Positions 46,673 to 60,347 of a stretch of DNA of 64,000 nt are shown one piece after another. The position numbers were made by a program, and so were the translations under genes. The notes under the pieces were generated by a model. It saw only the letters and a list, made by a program, of their open reading frames with translations. It made no database searches and was not told the origin of the DNA. The stretch is from Neckera pumila (lineage: Eukaryota; Streptophyta; Bryopsida; Hypnales; Neckeraceae): NCBI GenBank assembly GCA_963969595.1, contig OZ018416.1:2310065-2374064 (forward strand), in the 5' to 3' direction. Each line of letters opens with the position of its first letter. Positions within the stretch are counted from its first letter, which is position 1.

Positions 46673-49600
46673 TGTGGCCCTGGTGATGGTCCTCTTCTGC
46701 CCGCCTCCCCATTCGTGTTGTTCATCGGGGTCCTAGTGCTTTAGATTGCGTGCAATGCTAATTGTAATACACATTTGCTTGTAATACTCATATCGAGGTG
46801 ATCAGCAATTCCTTTCCTCTTGGCCGGTCCCCCTTCATCAGGTCGGCCCTTGATCGTCATTTTGTGGTCTGGCTGTAGTGTCGCTGCAATCCGCAATCGT
46901 CATCTCTAGCACTTCTCCTAAGGTTGCCGTTTACTACTTTCAACCTTGATTCCCTTGTCATTTTTGACGCTGGTCTTCTTAATTGTCCGTGTAAGTGCTG
47001 GCCATATTTTGGTTCATCTTGATAGAAGTCTCATGTACAAGCCCTATTGGATGTAATGGTTACCTTCGTACGTCTTTGGTTGAGCTAGTCCGTCTTTCTC
47101 GTTCTTGTCGTACATCTTCTCAGTGTTGTTGATGTGGACTTGGTGTTGGTGATGTCTTGTTCTCACTTTTTCACTTTGCTGGTCGAAGTTGGTTTCTTCG
47201 GTAAAACTTTGCATTCTTCATGAAGTTGCTGGTCTTCCTGATACGGTTTGCTACTCTTGGTCAGATACATAAGGGTTGCCGATTTGCTTTGAGTAACTAG
47301 GCCAATTATTCTATTGAACTAGTGGGTTTTAGTTTTTACATGATCCAATTTGTTTGCTTTCTAGGTTTCCTTCTTCTATTCAGGCCCTTGATCCTTTCAA
47401 TTCAGACCGTCTAAGTTGTTTATGACGTGGCTGCTTCCTTCCCCAACTTGTTGCTTCAACAAGCACTATCTACATTTAGGGTTAGGTTGAAATTGTATTT
47501 ACAGAACTATTCACCTAGACGCTGACGTCGCTAAATAGATGTACCTCATCTGGACGACTCCCTTCGTGCCAAGCAACAATCGAACACAGCTCGCCGTTCG
47601 ACGACTGTTGGTCTAATTAAAGCAACCTGTCCTTGAAGTCTGTCAACTTCATAAACGAAACCTCCAAGACGATCTCTAATTGACAACCCTATTCAACATC
47701 GACAGCAACCTTACGCGTGGTACTTCATCCATTTGTGCTGGGAACAGATAAACTCTGATTGAGTGGGGCTCTCACTAGGACAGAAGGCCAACTATGTCTT
47801 AATTTGATACGTGCTAGAATCAATTAGGGCACACCTGCATCGTACTCTAGAAATGGAAGGAACCTTCGAGACATACTTGTACGAGAAGAGCAGCGCTGTA
47901 TATTTGGACCCGTTGGGAGAACTTGCATTAGATATTACCTTGCTGGATGTCCTGTGCAAGGAGGAGAGCGCGGGGGGATCTCTTGTATTGAGGAAAGCTG
48001 GGTCTATGCTCAATCTGGGAACCACTTCAAGCTCAGAGTCCCAAGAGATGCTGAGAGCGGGACTTCGTTCCTTGCAAGAGAACGGATCCTCAGGTACGTT
48101 GAGACTTGAGACCCTTCTCAAGCATCATATTATGATGTTCTTTGCAGTACGCACAGTATGAGGCTGCCGGATAGCTCAAATTGATATTACGAGGCTAATT
48201 ATGTTCAAGGTTAAGCTATCAGCTCTGAGAAGAATCTATGTTCTATGAGTGTGAGCTGTAAATTGTTTTAATTAACGTTGAGTCCGGTGGAAATGCAGAA
48301 GGCGACCTGATCACATGGTCATACTTAGACCGTGAAATTGATGCAACATTCCCTTCTATACACTCCTTGAAGGGTTCACTCCTCGGTGGACCCTTGGGGG
48401 AGGCAGAGGCTCATTTTTCAGAATCCCGAAATGTGCACGTCAATTCAGAGGGGTTGGCGACTATGGTGGCCGGCAAGAAACAGCTCATTGAGATCGTCAC
48501 GGGCAAGGGAGTGGGAAAGCGAAAACAGTGGAAGCCTAACATCGACGATCCGACGCTAAAGTGGCCTGACCAACCCTTGCTGTTGTTTGCCGATGTTCGA
48601 AAGGTAACATCGGTCAGGATCATTCTTCATTCACTCTCGTCAAAGATTTGTAGAAACTATTAACAAGTCTATACAACAAGTTTTAATTTATAGCTTTGAA
48701 AAGGACGAGGACCGGCTGTAATCATTCTGGTATCTGACATCATTTTCAGATTGGGTATCCTCCATAGTAGTGCAAATTATCGTCCCGTAGAACGAAATTG
48801 TGACTATTTGGTGGTCTCCTTCAGATAGGAGCCCGAGTGCTACTGTCTACGACATTGTCTTCCATCAAAGCGCAGTCAGCATCTGAAGTTTTCAGATGCT
48901 CATTGATTGTCATTCTAAATCATAAGATCAATAGGGGAATTTGATAACTTGTTTGTCAAAGTATAGTTCTTGCGGCGCTGCCTAGCTGTATGCATGTTTG
49001 TGACGTGTTCTTGGCCAACATGCCCAGCTCTTGAGAGGGTAACGAAACCTGTAATTTTGTAGATTCTGGAGTGATCGACATGATCGGCGCAAGTTGTGGG
49101 TGATTCATCAGATTATATACGCCTCAAAGCTGGAGATTACAGCTGATGACTCTGCGTCCACTGGTGGAAAAGTGACCTGCAATATTGTGCCTAGCGCTCC
49201 TGGACCGGTGGGCTTCACGACATCCCGTGAGGTCGGTCCGAACAAATCGGTCCTTAACCTTAAAATATCTTCCAGGCCGAAGTACCCGGACAAGTTTATG
49301 TTTGCTTTCCGGGCACTATGCTTTCACTTCAACGCTGCAGGTGATTGTGTTGACTACGAGTTCGACGCAGGCAAAAGTCGGCCCACCCACAGGGGTGAGG
49401 ATGACGGCCCCTTCAACAACGAGCGAGAACAGATTTCTGGCCTGTTTGTGGGGAATCCGCCTATCGTGATCCCTTATTCTGAGGATGATCTAGAGGTGAC
49501 TCTCATTCAAAATGGTTATGACTTACACCGATTGGAAATTCTTGGAAGTAATCCTCCGTAAGCAGAGTTCCATTTTCTTTTATGATCTCGTCTTTTGTTC

Positions 49601-51574
49601 ACCCTAATCCTAAACGCTTTCCGCTCCTCTAGCCCACTTCTCTTTCACTCGTCTTTCTTCTTTGGCCTCGCGTGTCTGCATACCTTAGCAGAAGTATTTA
49701 GGAGCAGATGAGATTTCTTTTGAGTCATGAATAAATTGTCACACTCTTTGCAAGGCTTGCGAGCCCGATTCTGACCAGTAGAGTACTTTAGGAAAAGACT
49801 GGGGCGAAAAGGCCTTGGAATTGGAATGTGACAGGTCCCGAACTTTTCAATCTCATTGTCTGAATAACCTGAAACATTGAAAGTTCAAACATTTTCCAAA
49901 CTGGAAGTACTCACTGCATTAATGCCAAACTTTTCACGATTCCTGACTTTCAACATTCAGAAGTGAATCCTAACTGCAGCAAGTAATGGAATAATCGAAT
50001 CAAACATCAAGCAGGAGTAGCATCTGACTTTGGGTACACCTGCATACAAGTTGCACTTTTACAAAACCACCAATCACCCTCCTGTTCTTCACACATATTG
50101 CAACAGATTTGCAATATGAAGATGGAATTATTTAAAAAATCACTATTAATGGAAGATAACCGAATGTACAACTTCTAGAACCATTTGTACAAATCCTAGA
50201 TGTATTGTAGGGTATCACAAACAATGCAGAGTGACTCGTATATACACTTGTGACTCATTGTGTCAGAAATGCTCCAATTAAGCTAGAACACACTAGCCTA
50301 CCAAAATCACCACCGACCAGGACATTAAGGGGGTCAGGTGAGGACATTAAGCTAGAGCTTTCTGTCATGGTTGCTCTCAACTCTGCGTGCACTGGAAAGG
50401 ATGACCAACACCTTCTGCTCCTTCCTGCACTCTAAACCGTTGAAGAATCTCCATTGGTCTGCAACGATCCACCTTAATTATCAGTACGTTGTATGAGGCA
50501 AAACCCGTTAGGGACCTAAATCGTACCACCGGTACTGAACTCAGTTGCCAACAGAAACTCGTCCATTCTCACACTTGGTTGGATCTAAGGTGGGCACCCC
50601 CAAAACCGCTACTGTGCCTAATTACTATTATTAGACTGACCAATTCTTTTATATTTTCTTGCTGGCAAGTGCAAGGAGGTTCCAATGCACCAAAGAATGC
50701 GACATTTAGATACCGTATGCAAAAGTTAGGAAGCGTCAAACTTTATTTTGGTAGAGGTATCTTCCACATACGTACATACTGATTTTGGAGATGTACAGAG
50801 CGATGATGGCGGTTTTGGGTCAGTGGACCACCTTATTAGTAAGTACTGAAGCATGAATTGGTCACATATCTATGGCGGCAGACCTTTAAATTGAGTCTAT
50901 ACGTTGCCTACTGTCACATATAGTGGTCAACATTCTACAACCTCCCACTTCATAATTGTGTAAGAAATTCATACACGGTTATAAAAATTTGATCTCAACA
51001 AATTTGGCTCTTGTATCCAAAGATCCCAATAGTGATCTCTTAAGAATCAAACTCCTACAGATGTTGACATGCGTCAAGTAATGCAAATAATAACGTCCAC
51101 CTTACCATCCACTGTTTTGGGGATTGACATAGGAAGCGCAGTAGCGCACGAAAGATCCAGTTCATAAGGAGGTACTTACAATCCAATTTCTCGATGCCTT
51201 CTCATCTGATTCTGATTGTCAGCCATGACTTGCAAAGAATCTGCAGTGTCAGGACCAGATTCTCCGCCAGCCACCATTGATGGAACTCTTGCACACGGCG
51301 TCCAAAACTGACAAAATGGGAATACAAAACGAGTTATGCTAAAAATTACTATGATTTTAATCAACCCAAAGAACCAGTTAAAAAGAGTCTGAGCATTCAA
51401 AGAGCATTGGACTGATCAGCAAAAATTCAATGCATGTTACCTTAATGGTATTATCAATACCACTTGTGGCGACAGCACAATCAAATGGATGGCTCTGGAC
51501 ACAATTAACAACTGCAATAGCCCCAAGCAGGCACGACCGTCAGACAATACATCAGATACAAGCAGTTAAAGAAA
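46673..51574 (-). repeat. Right arm of the large inverted duplication
   Basis: This 4.9-kb arm is the reverse complement of 17525-22851. It is contiguous with the full-length ASG2 gene, so it is probably the ancestral location; the left arm is cut off inside an intron of ASG2 and joined to a transposon. The uncharacterised gene copy here is frameshifted. Confidence 0.95.
47853..49561 (+). pseudogene. Second copy of the candidate gasdermin-like gene, one-base frameshift
   Basis: Exons correspond to 47853-48093, 48299-48603 and 49063-49561. Exons 1 and 3 encode the same residues as the left copy. Exon 2 is 305 bases against 304 in the left copy: an extra C lies in the CAACCC run near 48573-48575, which shifts the frame and puts a stop (TGA) a few codons into exon 3 after normal splicing. 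The likely product would lose the C-terminal half. Whether the extra base is an insertion here or a deletion in the left copy cannot be told from two copies, but splice phase is only consistent in the left one. The gene is convergent with ASG2, 815 bases apart end to end. Confidence 0.75.
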
Positions 51575-54500
51575 TTTACTCCTGAATGCAAAAGGACAAA
51601 AGTTCCTGAACAAGTGCCCATGGAAGTGGTGTCCTCCAGTCCCACCCCCTAGTGCCAAAATACAATCACAGCCGAGAGTTTCGGATTGACACACACCATT
51701 CTCATCACCATTCAGCATTTTAATGAGTCTTCCTGTCTTCTTCGACCATATGAACCAGCGTCCATCGTCACTGCCACTTGCCACAAACTCCCCTGCCATT
51801 TGGAACCAAGTTGAAGAGAGTTACTCAATAGAGATTGTGGTAGGCAGGACAATCTAAACAAAGATATAATGGAGCGTCTTGTTTCAGAATTCATATATGA
51901 AAAACCTTGTAAACCTGTAAAACAGTTCGGAGCGTAAGTTCTCAAGATGAGACCTAACAGAATCTCTTCCGAGTTTCAGTTCGAGAGAGTTTCAAAATTA
52001 AGTTCAACTTATAGAATTCTTTGAATTCTTGAAAAGTGCATGAGCGTAGACTTACCTTGTTCACCAAGGAAGCTCGCCTGCTTGATGTCTGTACCAGTAT
52101 TGCAATGCCCCACATAACGCTGTTGCATGTCCACTGCGATTTCAACCTGAATACGGCAAGACAGATTAAGACCATGAATACTGAGAGAATCACTCGAAAT
52201 ACATATTTCGTTTGAAGCTCAACAAGATGGACCCTACCAAACCAATGAGACGAGACTCCATTCCACAAATAGCTAAGACCTCTTTTTGACTCGTGAAGTC
52301 TTTCACCTCAAGCTGCAATAAGTAGGAGCCTCTCTAAGCACACGCTCATTTAAACCGGACCTTGAAAAGCACAAATTATGTGCGTGACATATTGCGCACT
52401 CTTCCTCTAGTTGCAGGCATAATGAAAAACGACCGTCTTAACCAGGGTTACGTTGCTAATCACTGTAACATTAGTTTACCCTAGTAAGTTGCAGAGCAAA
52501 ATGAATAGCTCAAAAACTGATAAAGAGACATGGAACTGTACAGCCGTGCAGATTAGGCCCAAGAAAATCTTAAACTCGGTAACCAGAATGAAGTGCACTG
52601 ATCTCAAGGAAAAAATCCTCGCAAAACTAGAGATATTACGAACCTGAGGAGCAAAGTTGTCAGTCAGAGGAGGTGAGCTTTTCATCTGGGAATTCCCTAT
52701 CCCTGCAGTCTCCCCTCGAGGCTGTAAATTTAGACTTGACATAGATAGCATCCCTGTCCCTCTGAACCTTACCTCTTCCTCTGCGTTAATTCCATTTGAC
52801 ATCTCAATCTCCATTTCCATTTCCTCCATATCATCGTCAAAGTAGTCGGAATCCTCTCTGTCCATGGTGTGCTCATCAACTGAAGCATCAGAATTATTAG
52901 ACTCTGTCTTCAGCAAAAAGTCGCTGATTGATCGGATTCTTGAAACTTTCCTCTCCAGTTTCACATCACCATTGCTACCTCTGTTCATCCTTGCTTCTTC
53001 TGTCACAAGTCGGAAGATAAAATGAGAAACTCATTATCAAATATAAATGGATATGTTAAGTTCCTGCCTAGAAAGAAACATGGCTCCTAAATTCCTCTAC
53101 GTTCCTACTTACTCTTCAGTCGAAACCTCACGTAATTTGGAACAGATACGAAAATAGATTGGAGAAAGTACTTCCCTAGAGGTCGGCAAAGCCTACTTTA
53201 TTCTTGAAGATCATAGCTTTCCAAGGAGCATCCTCCTCAAGAGGCACCCTAATTTCTTCAAAGCGTGTCGCTATCCATGCGACATTGTGTACTTGGTGTT
53301 CTTCTATTCTAGAATTTGATGACCATGAAAAATGGGAGGAAAAAGACCTCGAGGGCCATTCCTAAAAACAAATATCAAAAGGTATAACATACCCCAATAC
53401 TAAAAGTTGAAGAGGGCAGAAAAAGCACCTGCATTAATCTTGGCACGGAGCTGCGCAACATGCTCAGACAGCCTACTATCAGATGGATCCAACTGGTATG
53501 ACCTCATGGCAAAATCTAGCGCTTCCTTGAATCTTCCGAGCTGTCAAATTCAGGGACCGAAAATTTTCAACTTTGAAGGAGAACATTAAAAATAGAAAAC
53601 ACAAATCGTAAATCACTCGAAGAGCTTGCATTGCGGTCCAAGAACTAATTTTCTCAAACGCTGGCATCGCAGTATAGAAAGCCAAACTTTGCATTCAAAT
53701 GAGATCAAAGAAGTGGTCCAATAAAATTCTTCCCCAAAAATTACTATATGTATCGTCTACTACCTCAGTGCTCGACAAGTAGACATAGGAAACATAAGCT
53801 TCAATATTCTTCTGGAACGAATAATTGGGAAGGAAATGAAACCTGGGAAAGTGCCTCTGCCATGTAGTGATGAGCTCTGCTGGACGTTGGAAGAATACGG
53901 CGAGCATCATTCAAATCTCTAATTGCCATATGGACATCGTTTTTCCACTGACGCTGCCAGACCATCCCAAGTACAACCATTAATAATTGCAACCAATGAA
54001 GATTAGTTGACCAAAATCTGAGTAACGTACACAATGAGCTGACCTGTTGTTCATAGGGAGGAAAAATTGTGTATGAAGATTTGCACAGAGGAAAAAGGAT
54101 GCTAAGGACGAAGTGACTCAAAAATTACACTGACAAGGTGCACAACAAATTACCAGCAATGAAGGCTCATACCTTTAAGAACGCAGCGGCTCGTATGCAA
54201 AGGCAGTCATGACGAAGACTATCACCCACCACTTGGCCTCCCGCATCTAATACTTCTCCAATTGCCTCAATTGTGTATATATAATTATTTCCTTCTTGAG
54301 AAGCCTTCCTGGCTTCTTCTACTAACTCGGTGCACTCTTGCAACTGCACAAGAAAACTCTATGAAAAAGATCCACAGTACCAAGCTAATGTAGCAAGCAA
54401 CTGGTCTCGAAGACAGAAAGAAATTATTGACAAGACAATCAGTGATACATGACAGGAATATCAATATGCATCAGACCTTGACCAACACAATCCCAAGAGG

Positions 54501-57500
54501 TATAAACTGGTATACACTCCCCCAAAAGATAAGCAACAAAAGTATCCAAGGATGTCACGTATTTCACATCAAAGACGTCAAAAGTGAATGATGCCAAGGA
54601 CTATAAACCTCAAAAAAGAAATATCATGGTGGAATAGTTACCCAAGCCGAGTTGCGCCGGTAACCACGCCCCAGGACACCTACATAGGGTGCTTGAACAG
54701 TGCTTGTGTTGCATGCAGCTGATGTAAGTGACATTCTCTTGGGCACGTCACTTGCCAGATACACAACAGGACTTTCACGACCTGCGGTGAGGATAATAGA
54801 AAGAGTAAGACTCAATTCTTCAAAAAAACATCTTCTACACCAACTACACGTAGAATCCAATCAAGAAGCAATTGCACCTAATGAAGCTGTGACTATCAAG
54901 AAATCCGATTCTAAGCTGAAGGTGTGAATACCAGCAGTGTGCAAAAATATTCGGTACACGACCAGCGTCTACTCATTGCAAGGAAATCATGAAACAAGTC
55001 TCCATGCAAAGACTCACCGCCATTAGCGTTCATGAGATACACATGCTCGCCACTATAGCTTAGCAGCACCTCCTCACCATTTGAACTGAATGTCACGTGA
55101 GTCAGATGAAGTCCTGATCGGCTCTGCACAAGACGAGCCTTGCAGAAATTAAGACTTTCTCAATAATTTCGAGCCTATACATACCGGTTAAAAGCACTCG
55201 GTTTTCAGAATTGTAGTATGTATCAAAACTTGCACGAGCAATAAGCGGTAGAAATATACCTGGTCTGATAAGTGAGCTGGACAAAAGTAACTGACGCAAG
55301 AGGGGGGCTTATTCAACTGCCTCGTCGAACTTGGGGGCGGAAGCATGCGCCGATCGTACAACCGTGCAAATGCGTCACTGCAACGCAGAAAGAACGAAGA
55401 TCGACTTTGAGTCAAGTGATAGTCGCATGAACATATAGACTATAGACATTACAAACACAAGACACATGAAATGATCAATATCAGATTTTGTAGTATCCTC
55501 ATTGCACTCTGTTGCCTAGTTCTCACGAAATCAAATAATAATAGCCAGAAAGAGATTCTGAACAAAGTCGTCAACAGAACAGTCACTCATCAATACGACT
55601 TTGCTGATGATAATTGTGAACCGACTTTCCAGTTTACCTGCCTCCAATCAGCAGCAAATGAGGTCGAGTAGGACTCATGGCACAAGTTTTTAAATACAGG
55701 CAGTGCTTAGGAGGATCTGACAGCGATCTCTTATGACCATTGCGCAGGTCCAACTGCTCACCAGAACACAGCATCATATTACCGAGGCAACAGAGCAAAA
55801 CATGATTCACCAAAGGTATCTTGTTCGACTGTTGAACCGCACTGTCATAATGGCTCGTATGCATATGGCCAGCTGATTTGAAGTAAGATCTATACTCTGG
55901 CAGTACTTAGGTAGGAAAATTCATGATAACCCAAAGAAATAGTCAAACTTGTACGTATCTATCCGGAATTAATCAGAAATGACAAGCTACTATGCACGTT
56001 TGCTCAGAAATATGAAAACACTCTGAAAAGCACTTAAAGAACTAAAAAGCAATAACAACGGTCAACAACTACGTTTTTCCAGAGAGGAACTCACAAGAAT
56101 GTTTCGGCAGTCTTGGTCCCCGGAGCCTGGAGGAGGACACTGAACGCCCTCTCTGAAATCATGCTGCCTAAGAGTACCATCTTCACTTGCGCTCCACACA
56201 ACATGCGGATTCCCATCTTCAACCTGGAAAACGGTATGACAATCTCTGATAAATTCCGCGTCCTCAGGAATTTGATAATAAAAAATTTTGAGCACATCTG
56301 CTGCTACTATCCTCACTGCAACCACCACTTTATCTCAATGTCACAAACTGTTGAAGGTCCTCTCCTATGCGAAAGGCACAATCAAGAATCTAGCATGGCC
56401 CATGGCCCAATCCGAGAGAAAGAAGACTAGAGAAGTACAAGCAATTAAGCTCCTGTAAACCCTCAATTAACGAAAACAGTAAAACAATTCTCACCGCCAA
56501 CTTCTTCACCCGTCTTGTATGGCAACGAAAAAGAGCCGATTGCTCTAAATATGAACCTCTCGAAGATGCAGATGACCTGCTAACTCGGTGCACTCTGACC
56601 TGACAAAACAAAACAGAAAGCTTGATGACAGATCCACAGAAAAGACTACTAAGAAAGGCACATGAGAAGAAAGCTACAGCTCCAAAGGCATGTAATTTAG
56701 AGTCAAGCCCTCATCTAGCTGCAGCACGCTTAGTTATTCGGAACAGATAAGAATTTCATGCCTGTAACTACATATGTAGATTTAGAGAGTTCCCTTTAAA
56801 TGAATCGAATGACACGGGATGGTCCATTACTGAAATGATCCCACGCCAGAATCTGAATCTAAAACAACTATCTAATATTACATACAACTTTGCAAAAAGA
56901 AACTTGATTGTAATAATCGGTAGCAACACTCTATTTAATAATCGTTACATTGAAAATTCAAGAATGGGTTCTACAAAGCAATAACCAGCAGTAGTATACC
57001 TCTGCATCACCTGCTCCAGACACCACAATATCATCTCCAGTCTCCGGCATAAACTTTGTACAAAATATATTGGCAGAATGCCCTGTTTCAATGCTGTGAA
57101 CAAGTTTCCGACTTCCATAATCCCAGATATTCACCTGCCAATGAGAAGATGCACAAAACTAAATATCCACCAAGAAATGTTTATTCTAAACCTAAAAAGA
57201 ACCATTGTTAATCCGCAAATCAATCCGGATATGAAACAATACGCGGAGCATAGAGTACGAGAACAGACCCTGGTGTCGTCCGATCCAGATATGAGGAGAG
57301 AACCAGAGGCGTTCCAGGCAAGGGCATTCACACACCCAAGATGACCCTGCACAGCACCAGCACAACTACAACTCAGGCCCCGGCATTACAAGAAAAGTAA
57401 TGTTTCGGTCCGCAGCAATGTTTTGCAGATCAATTTACAAACCACTTGCCATGCAGAACACACAAGAAGAAGCATCTACCCACCTCCATCACTTTCTCAA

Positions 57501-58922
57501 GATCCAATCGCTGGACCAGGGAGGAGTGCATCTGCAGTGCACGCACAGAATATGGCTGCAAAACTGGAAATGGCACCTGTGCCCAAAGATGTATCACACA
57601 ATCATTAGCATTGGCGTAGTACGACAACCAGCAATTGAAAAAGCCAAATATTTGTCATTAGATATCGGGTTAGCTACTATTTAGACCGTCTACATCAATA
57701 TATATACATGTAATGCAGTAAACATACAGCATGTACCGAAAGTCTCCGTAATGGAATCCCTATCAAAATATCTCCACGAAATTTCTCTAGTAGAACACTC
57801 CGTCAATAAGTTGAATGAGCTATAATGTTTCGAAATGGATGTGGCGACCTAAACCCCATAGATTCAAAAAAAAAACCATTTCCATCCATATCGAGAAGTG
57901 AAATAACGGATATCATGATGCTACTTAACCAAATCATAAGGATGAAAACGTAAATCTAAGGCATTCAAATATAACAAACCTACAGTTGAACCCTCCAATT
58001 AATGCAGGGCTTCATGAAAATGACAGATACTAAAACGCATCTATAAACGAGGACATCAGCTGGGGAAGTATGACACAAAGAAGTCAGCACTTCTGATTCG
58101 ACAATTTATTCATTTACAAGTACCCAAGTACACGGTTTCGACTGCAGTTTGCAACTTCGAGATCTTCAAAGAGCCTATGAGACAAAGTCCTGTGAAAATA
58201 ATCAAAATCTAATACTACGTTTAACCCTTAAACGCCTGTCAGACAGAAGCCCTGCTTAGAAAGCAGCTTCGTTTCTCACGCCTTGGCAAAAAAAGAGTGA
58301 ATAATCCTGAATTACTGCATGTTCGTAACGACGAAGAATTGAACTACCGTCAAACGGAAGACAAGCATGCGGCATATCAGCTCGAAAATTTTGGTCGGGC
58401 TCTAAATATCACTAGAAAGTAAGGTCATCAGACAAAATTTGAACAAAGGTGAAAAGGAAACAGTGAAAAGCCAGTTCAAAGACTGCAAATTTCAGTGCGA
58501 AAAACGGGATTCCACGATTCTGTGCACTTGCAGAGATGTGAAGTTCGCTTGAATGGATACATCAACGAATCTGATGCGCAACCTCCTTAGAGTCTATAAA
58601 TCGATGCATCCCTAGAAGCTGACGCGTCGCCATTTGTAAGAAACCGTACAACAATACGACATAATGCAGATATCCTGAACCACAAGGGATAGAATAGGAG
58701 ACATAATCCACACTCGCAAAAGAATTCACCTAGAAAATACACACCGCTCTGCCATTGCCCCGTCTCACTTAGTTTGATCGCTCATGCATGTGCATTGGAT
58801 TGCGAGTAAGAACGAAATTGAATAAGAAATAATGATTGATCTCTAAAAACCTGTGAGCAATTGAGAGATCGGCCGACGATGTGGCCGAAAATGTTGCCAT
58901 CAGGACTGGAAAACTGCCTCAT
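50377..58922 (-). CDS. ASG2: ASG2/WDTC1-like WD40-TPR protein, substrate receptor of CUL4-DDB1 type
   Basis: Twenty exons join in phase to 787 residues, close to the plant family length: 58922-58851, 57555-57484, 57346-57269, 57134-57000, 56599-56495, 56223-56095, 55753-55638, 55377-55260, 55123-55018, 54781-54642, 54343-54173, 53953-53843, 53540-53429, 52999-52644, 52312-52238, 52146-52056, 51792-51697, 51511-51441, 51307-51180 and 50458-50377. WD40 repeats come first (GHLGCVNALAWN, LLISGSDD, VVWSASEDGTLRQHDFRE, SDAFARLYDRRML), then a TPR region (exons 11-13), an acidic Met/Glu-rich linker (exon 14) and final WD repeats (FVASGSDDGRWFIW, ATSGIDNTIK). In Arabidopsis the homologue is a farnesylated DDB1-binding protein in ABA signalling; the C-terminal CTQS here is a matching CaaX box. 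The ATG at 58922 gives the family's short N-terminal lead (SSPDGNIF). The 3' end lies in the inverted duplication. Confidence 0.95.
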
Positions 58923-60116
58923 GCTGCTTTTTTCCAATGTCCGCACCGAGGGCGATGCCTACAAGTCAACAACCTCCAACAGCCGATTCAGCAGCCTTGA
59001 TCGACCATTGACCAACGCAATCCTCCGCCGTCTCCACCATATGATAACCGCCACTCCTACTCGGCACCACAACCCCCTGCCAGACCGACTCCGCATTCAT
59101 CCCTTCCCTGTTCTCCTCATGTAAACCGCCGGCTCCTCTCACATGAAAGTAAGCACATCAAAGCTCTCCAAGCGCTACCTGCTTCCCCCTCTCGCAACCA
59201 TCCTCGCTCCTTAGGTTTGGATTCCCCATGCATCTTGAAAAAGACCAAATCTCCAAATCCCGATCATTGAAGCAACGCCGGTTCGAAGACGGACTTCCTG
59301 CAGGTACGCCAAACGATTATTCGATTCGCATCATAGGCAACGTCTCCACCGCCACACTTCTACGCCATCCCGGCGGGAGGTCACCATCGCGGACTGCTCT
59401 ATCTCATCCCCCGCTCCACCAAAAGAGGCGAGACAAAATTCGACGCAATGATCTTGTCCACGGCAACGACACAAACAACGTCGACAGGCATCAACGACAC
59501 GGAAAAAACGCACGCATCGGCGAAGACATCGCCGTGTCGACAAGCTTTGCTGGCGACCATCACCACAATTCATCGTCTCCTTCGTTCTCGCACTCTCGCG
59601 GTGTTGTTTCCACGGTTTTCCGTCTCCAAGCTTTTGTTGAACGACAACTTCCAGCCGTCGATCTGAGCAGAGAGATGGTAGAGATGATGCCACCTGGAAG
59701 TGCTCCCGGGGCAGCCTTTTGAGAGTAAAAACCAGAACTCTGAGTTGGCTTTGAAATTCTGACGTCATCTTGGGGTGGGTGGGAGGTGGACACGTGTCCA
59801 GAAACCTGACCTTCGAGGACCCGCGCTTCTGGGAAGCGTCCAAGTCGGCCTACTCTAGGGTCTTTGGTTTCACCCGTGGGGTAATATTGCGATGAGTTTT
59901 TTACCAGTACTGGCCCCGAAACAACGCATTTGCTCAGGCCACTGGCGAAAACGCTGGAATCTATTTCTTACCATGGATAGATATTTTGAGTTCCTGTTTG
60001 GAATCGGAGACCGCCAAATAACTGGTATTGTAGTGGTCAAAAATTGATGTTGCGAATTTGGTGACCTGTGCAACAAAGGATTTTTTGGGGCACCTCAGTT
60101 TTGCTTTGAAAACTTT
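58923..60116. promoter_or_regulatory. GC-richer upstream region of the ASG2 gene
   Basis: From about 58860 to 59880 the sequence is clearly richer in C and G, with many CG dinucleotides, than anything around it. It lies directly upstream of the ASG2 start and probably contains its 5' leader and promoter. Long frames on both strands here are what such composition yields by chance; none shows a known domain. Confidence 0.5.
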
Positions 60117-60347
60117 TTAACCCTTAAACGACGCCGAGGCCATTTTGTGGCCGATGAATGACAGAGAATCAAACTGTATAGGACAGAAATGCAATCATTC
60201 ATCCTTGAAATTTGTTGTGGAAAGGGGAGATCTTCTACAGTAGCTTGACTTCCAATAGATAGTTTTGGATGTTTTAATGTAGATGATGTCACACGGTAAT
60301 GAAAAAGGATGATTTCCAGGGTCACCCCTGCATCCTTTAAGGGTTAA
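60117..60347. mobile_element. Short (231-bp) TTAA-flanked MITE
   Basis: TTAACCCTTAAACGACG at the left and CCTTTAAGGGTTAA at the right form inverted ends with TTAA flanks at 60117-60120 and 60344-60347. It is a shorter relative of the 930-bp elements. The same left end, without a partner, occurs at 58221 (TTAACCCTTAAACGCC). Confidence 0.8.

Noticed and set aside
47792..48121. Minus-strand frame opposite exon 1 of the right-arm small gene (and its mirror at 21399-21728)
   Set aside because: It is the antisense shadow of the exon; splice phases support the other strand.
58221..58240. TTAACCCTTAAACGCC as another TTAA MITE
   Set aside because: Only one end is visible; it may be a solo end or chance.
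59228..59843. Long overlapping frames on both strands upstream of ASG2
   Set aside because: The region is GC-richer, which lengthens chance frames; neither product shows a domain, and the place is where the ASG2 promoter and leader belong.
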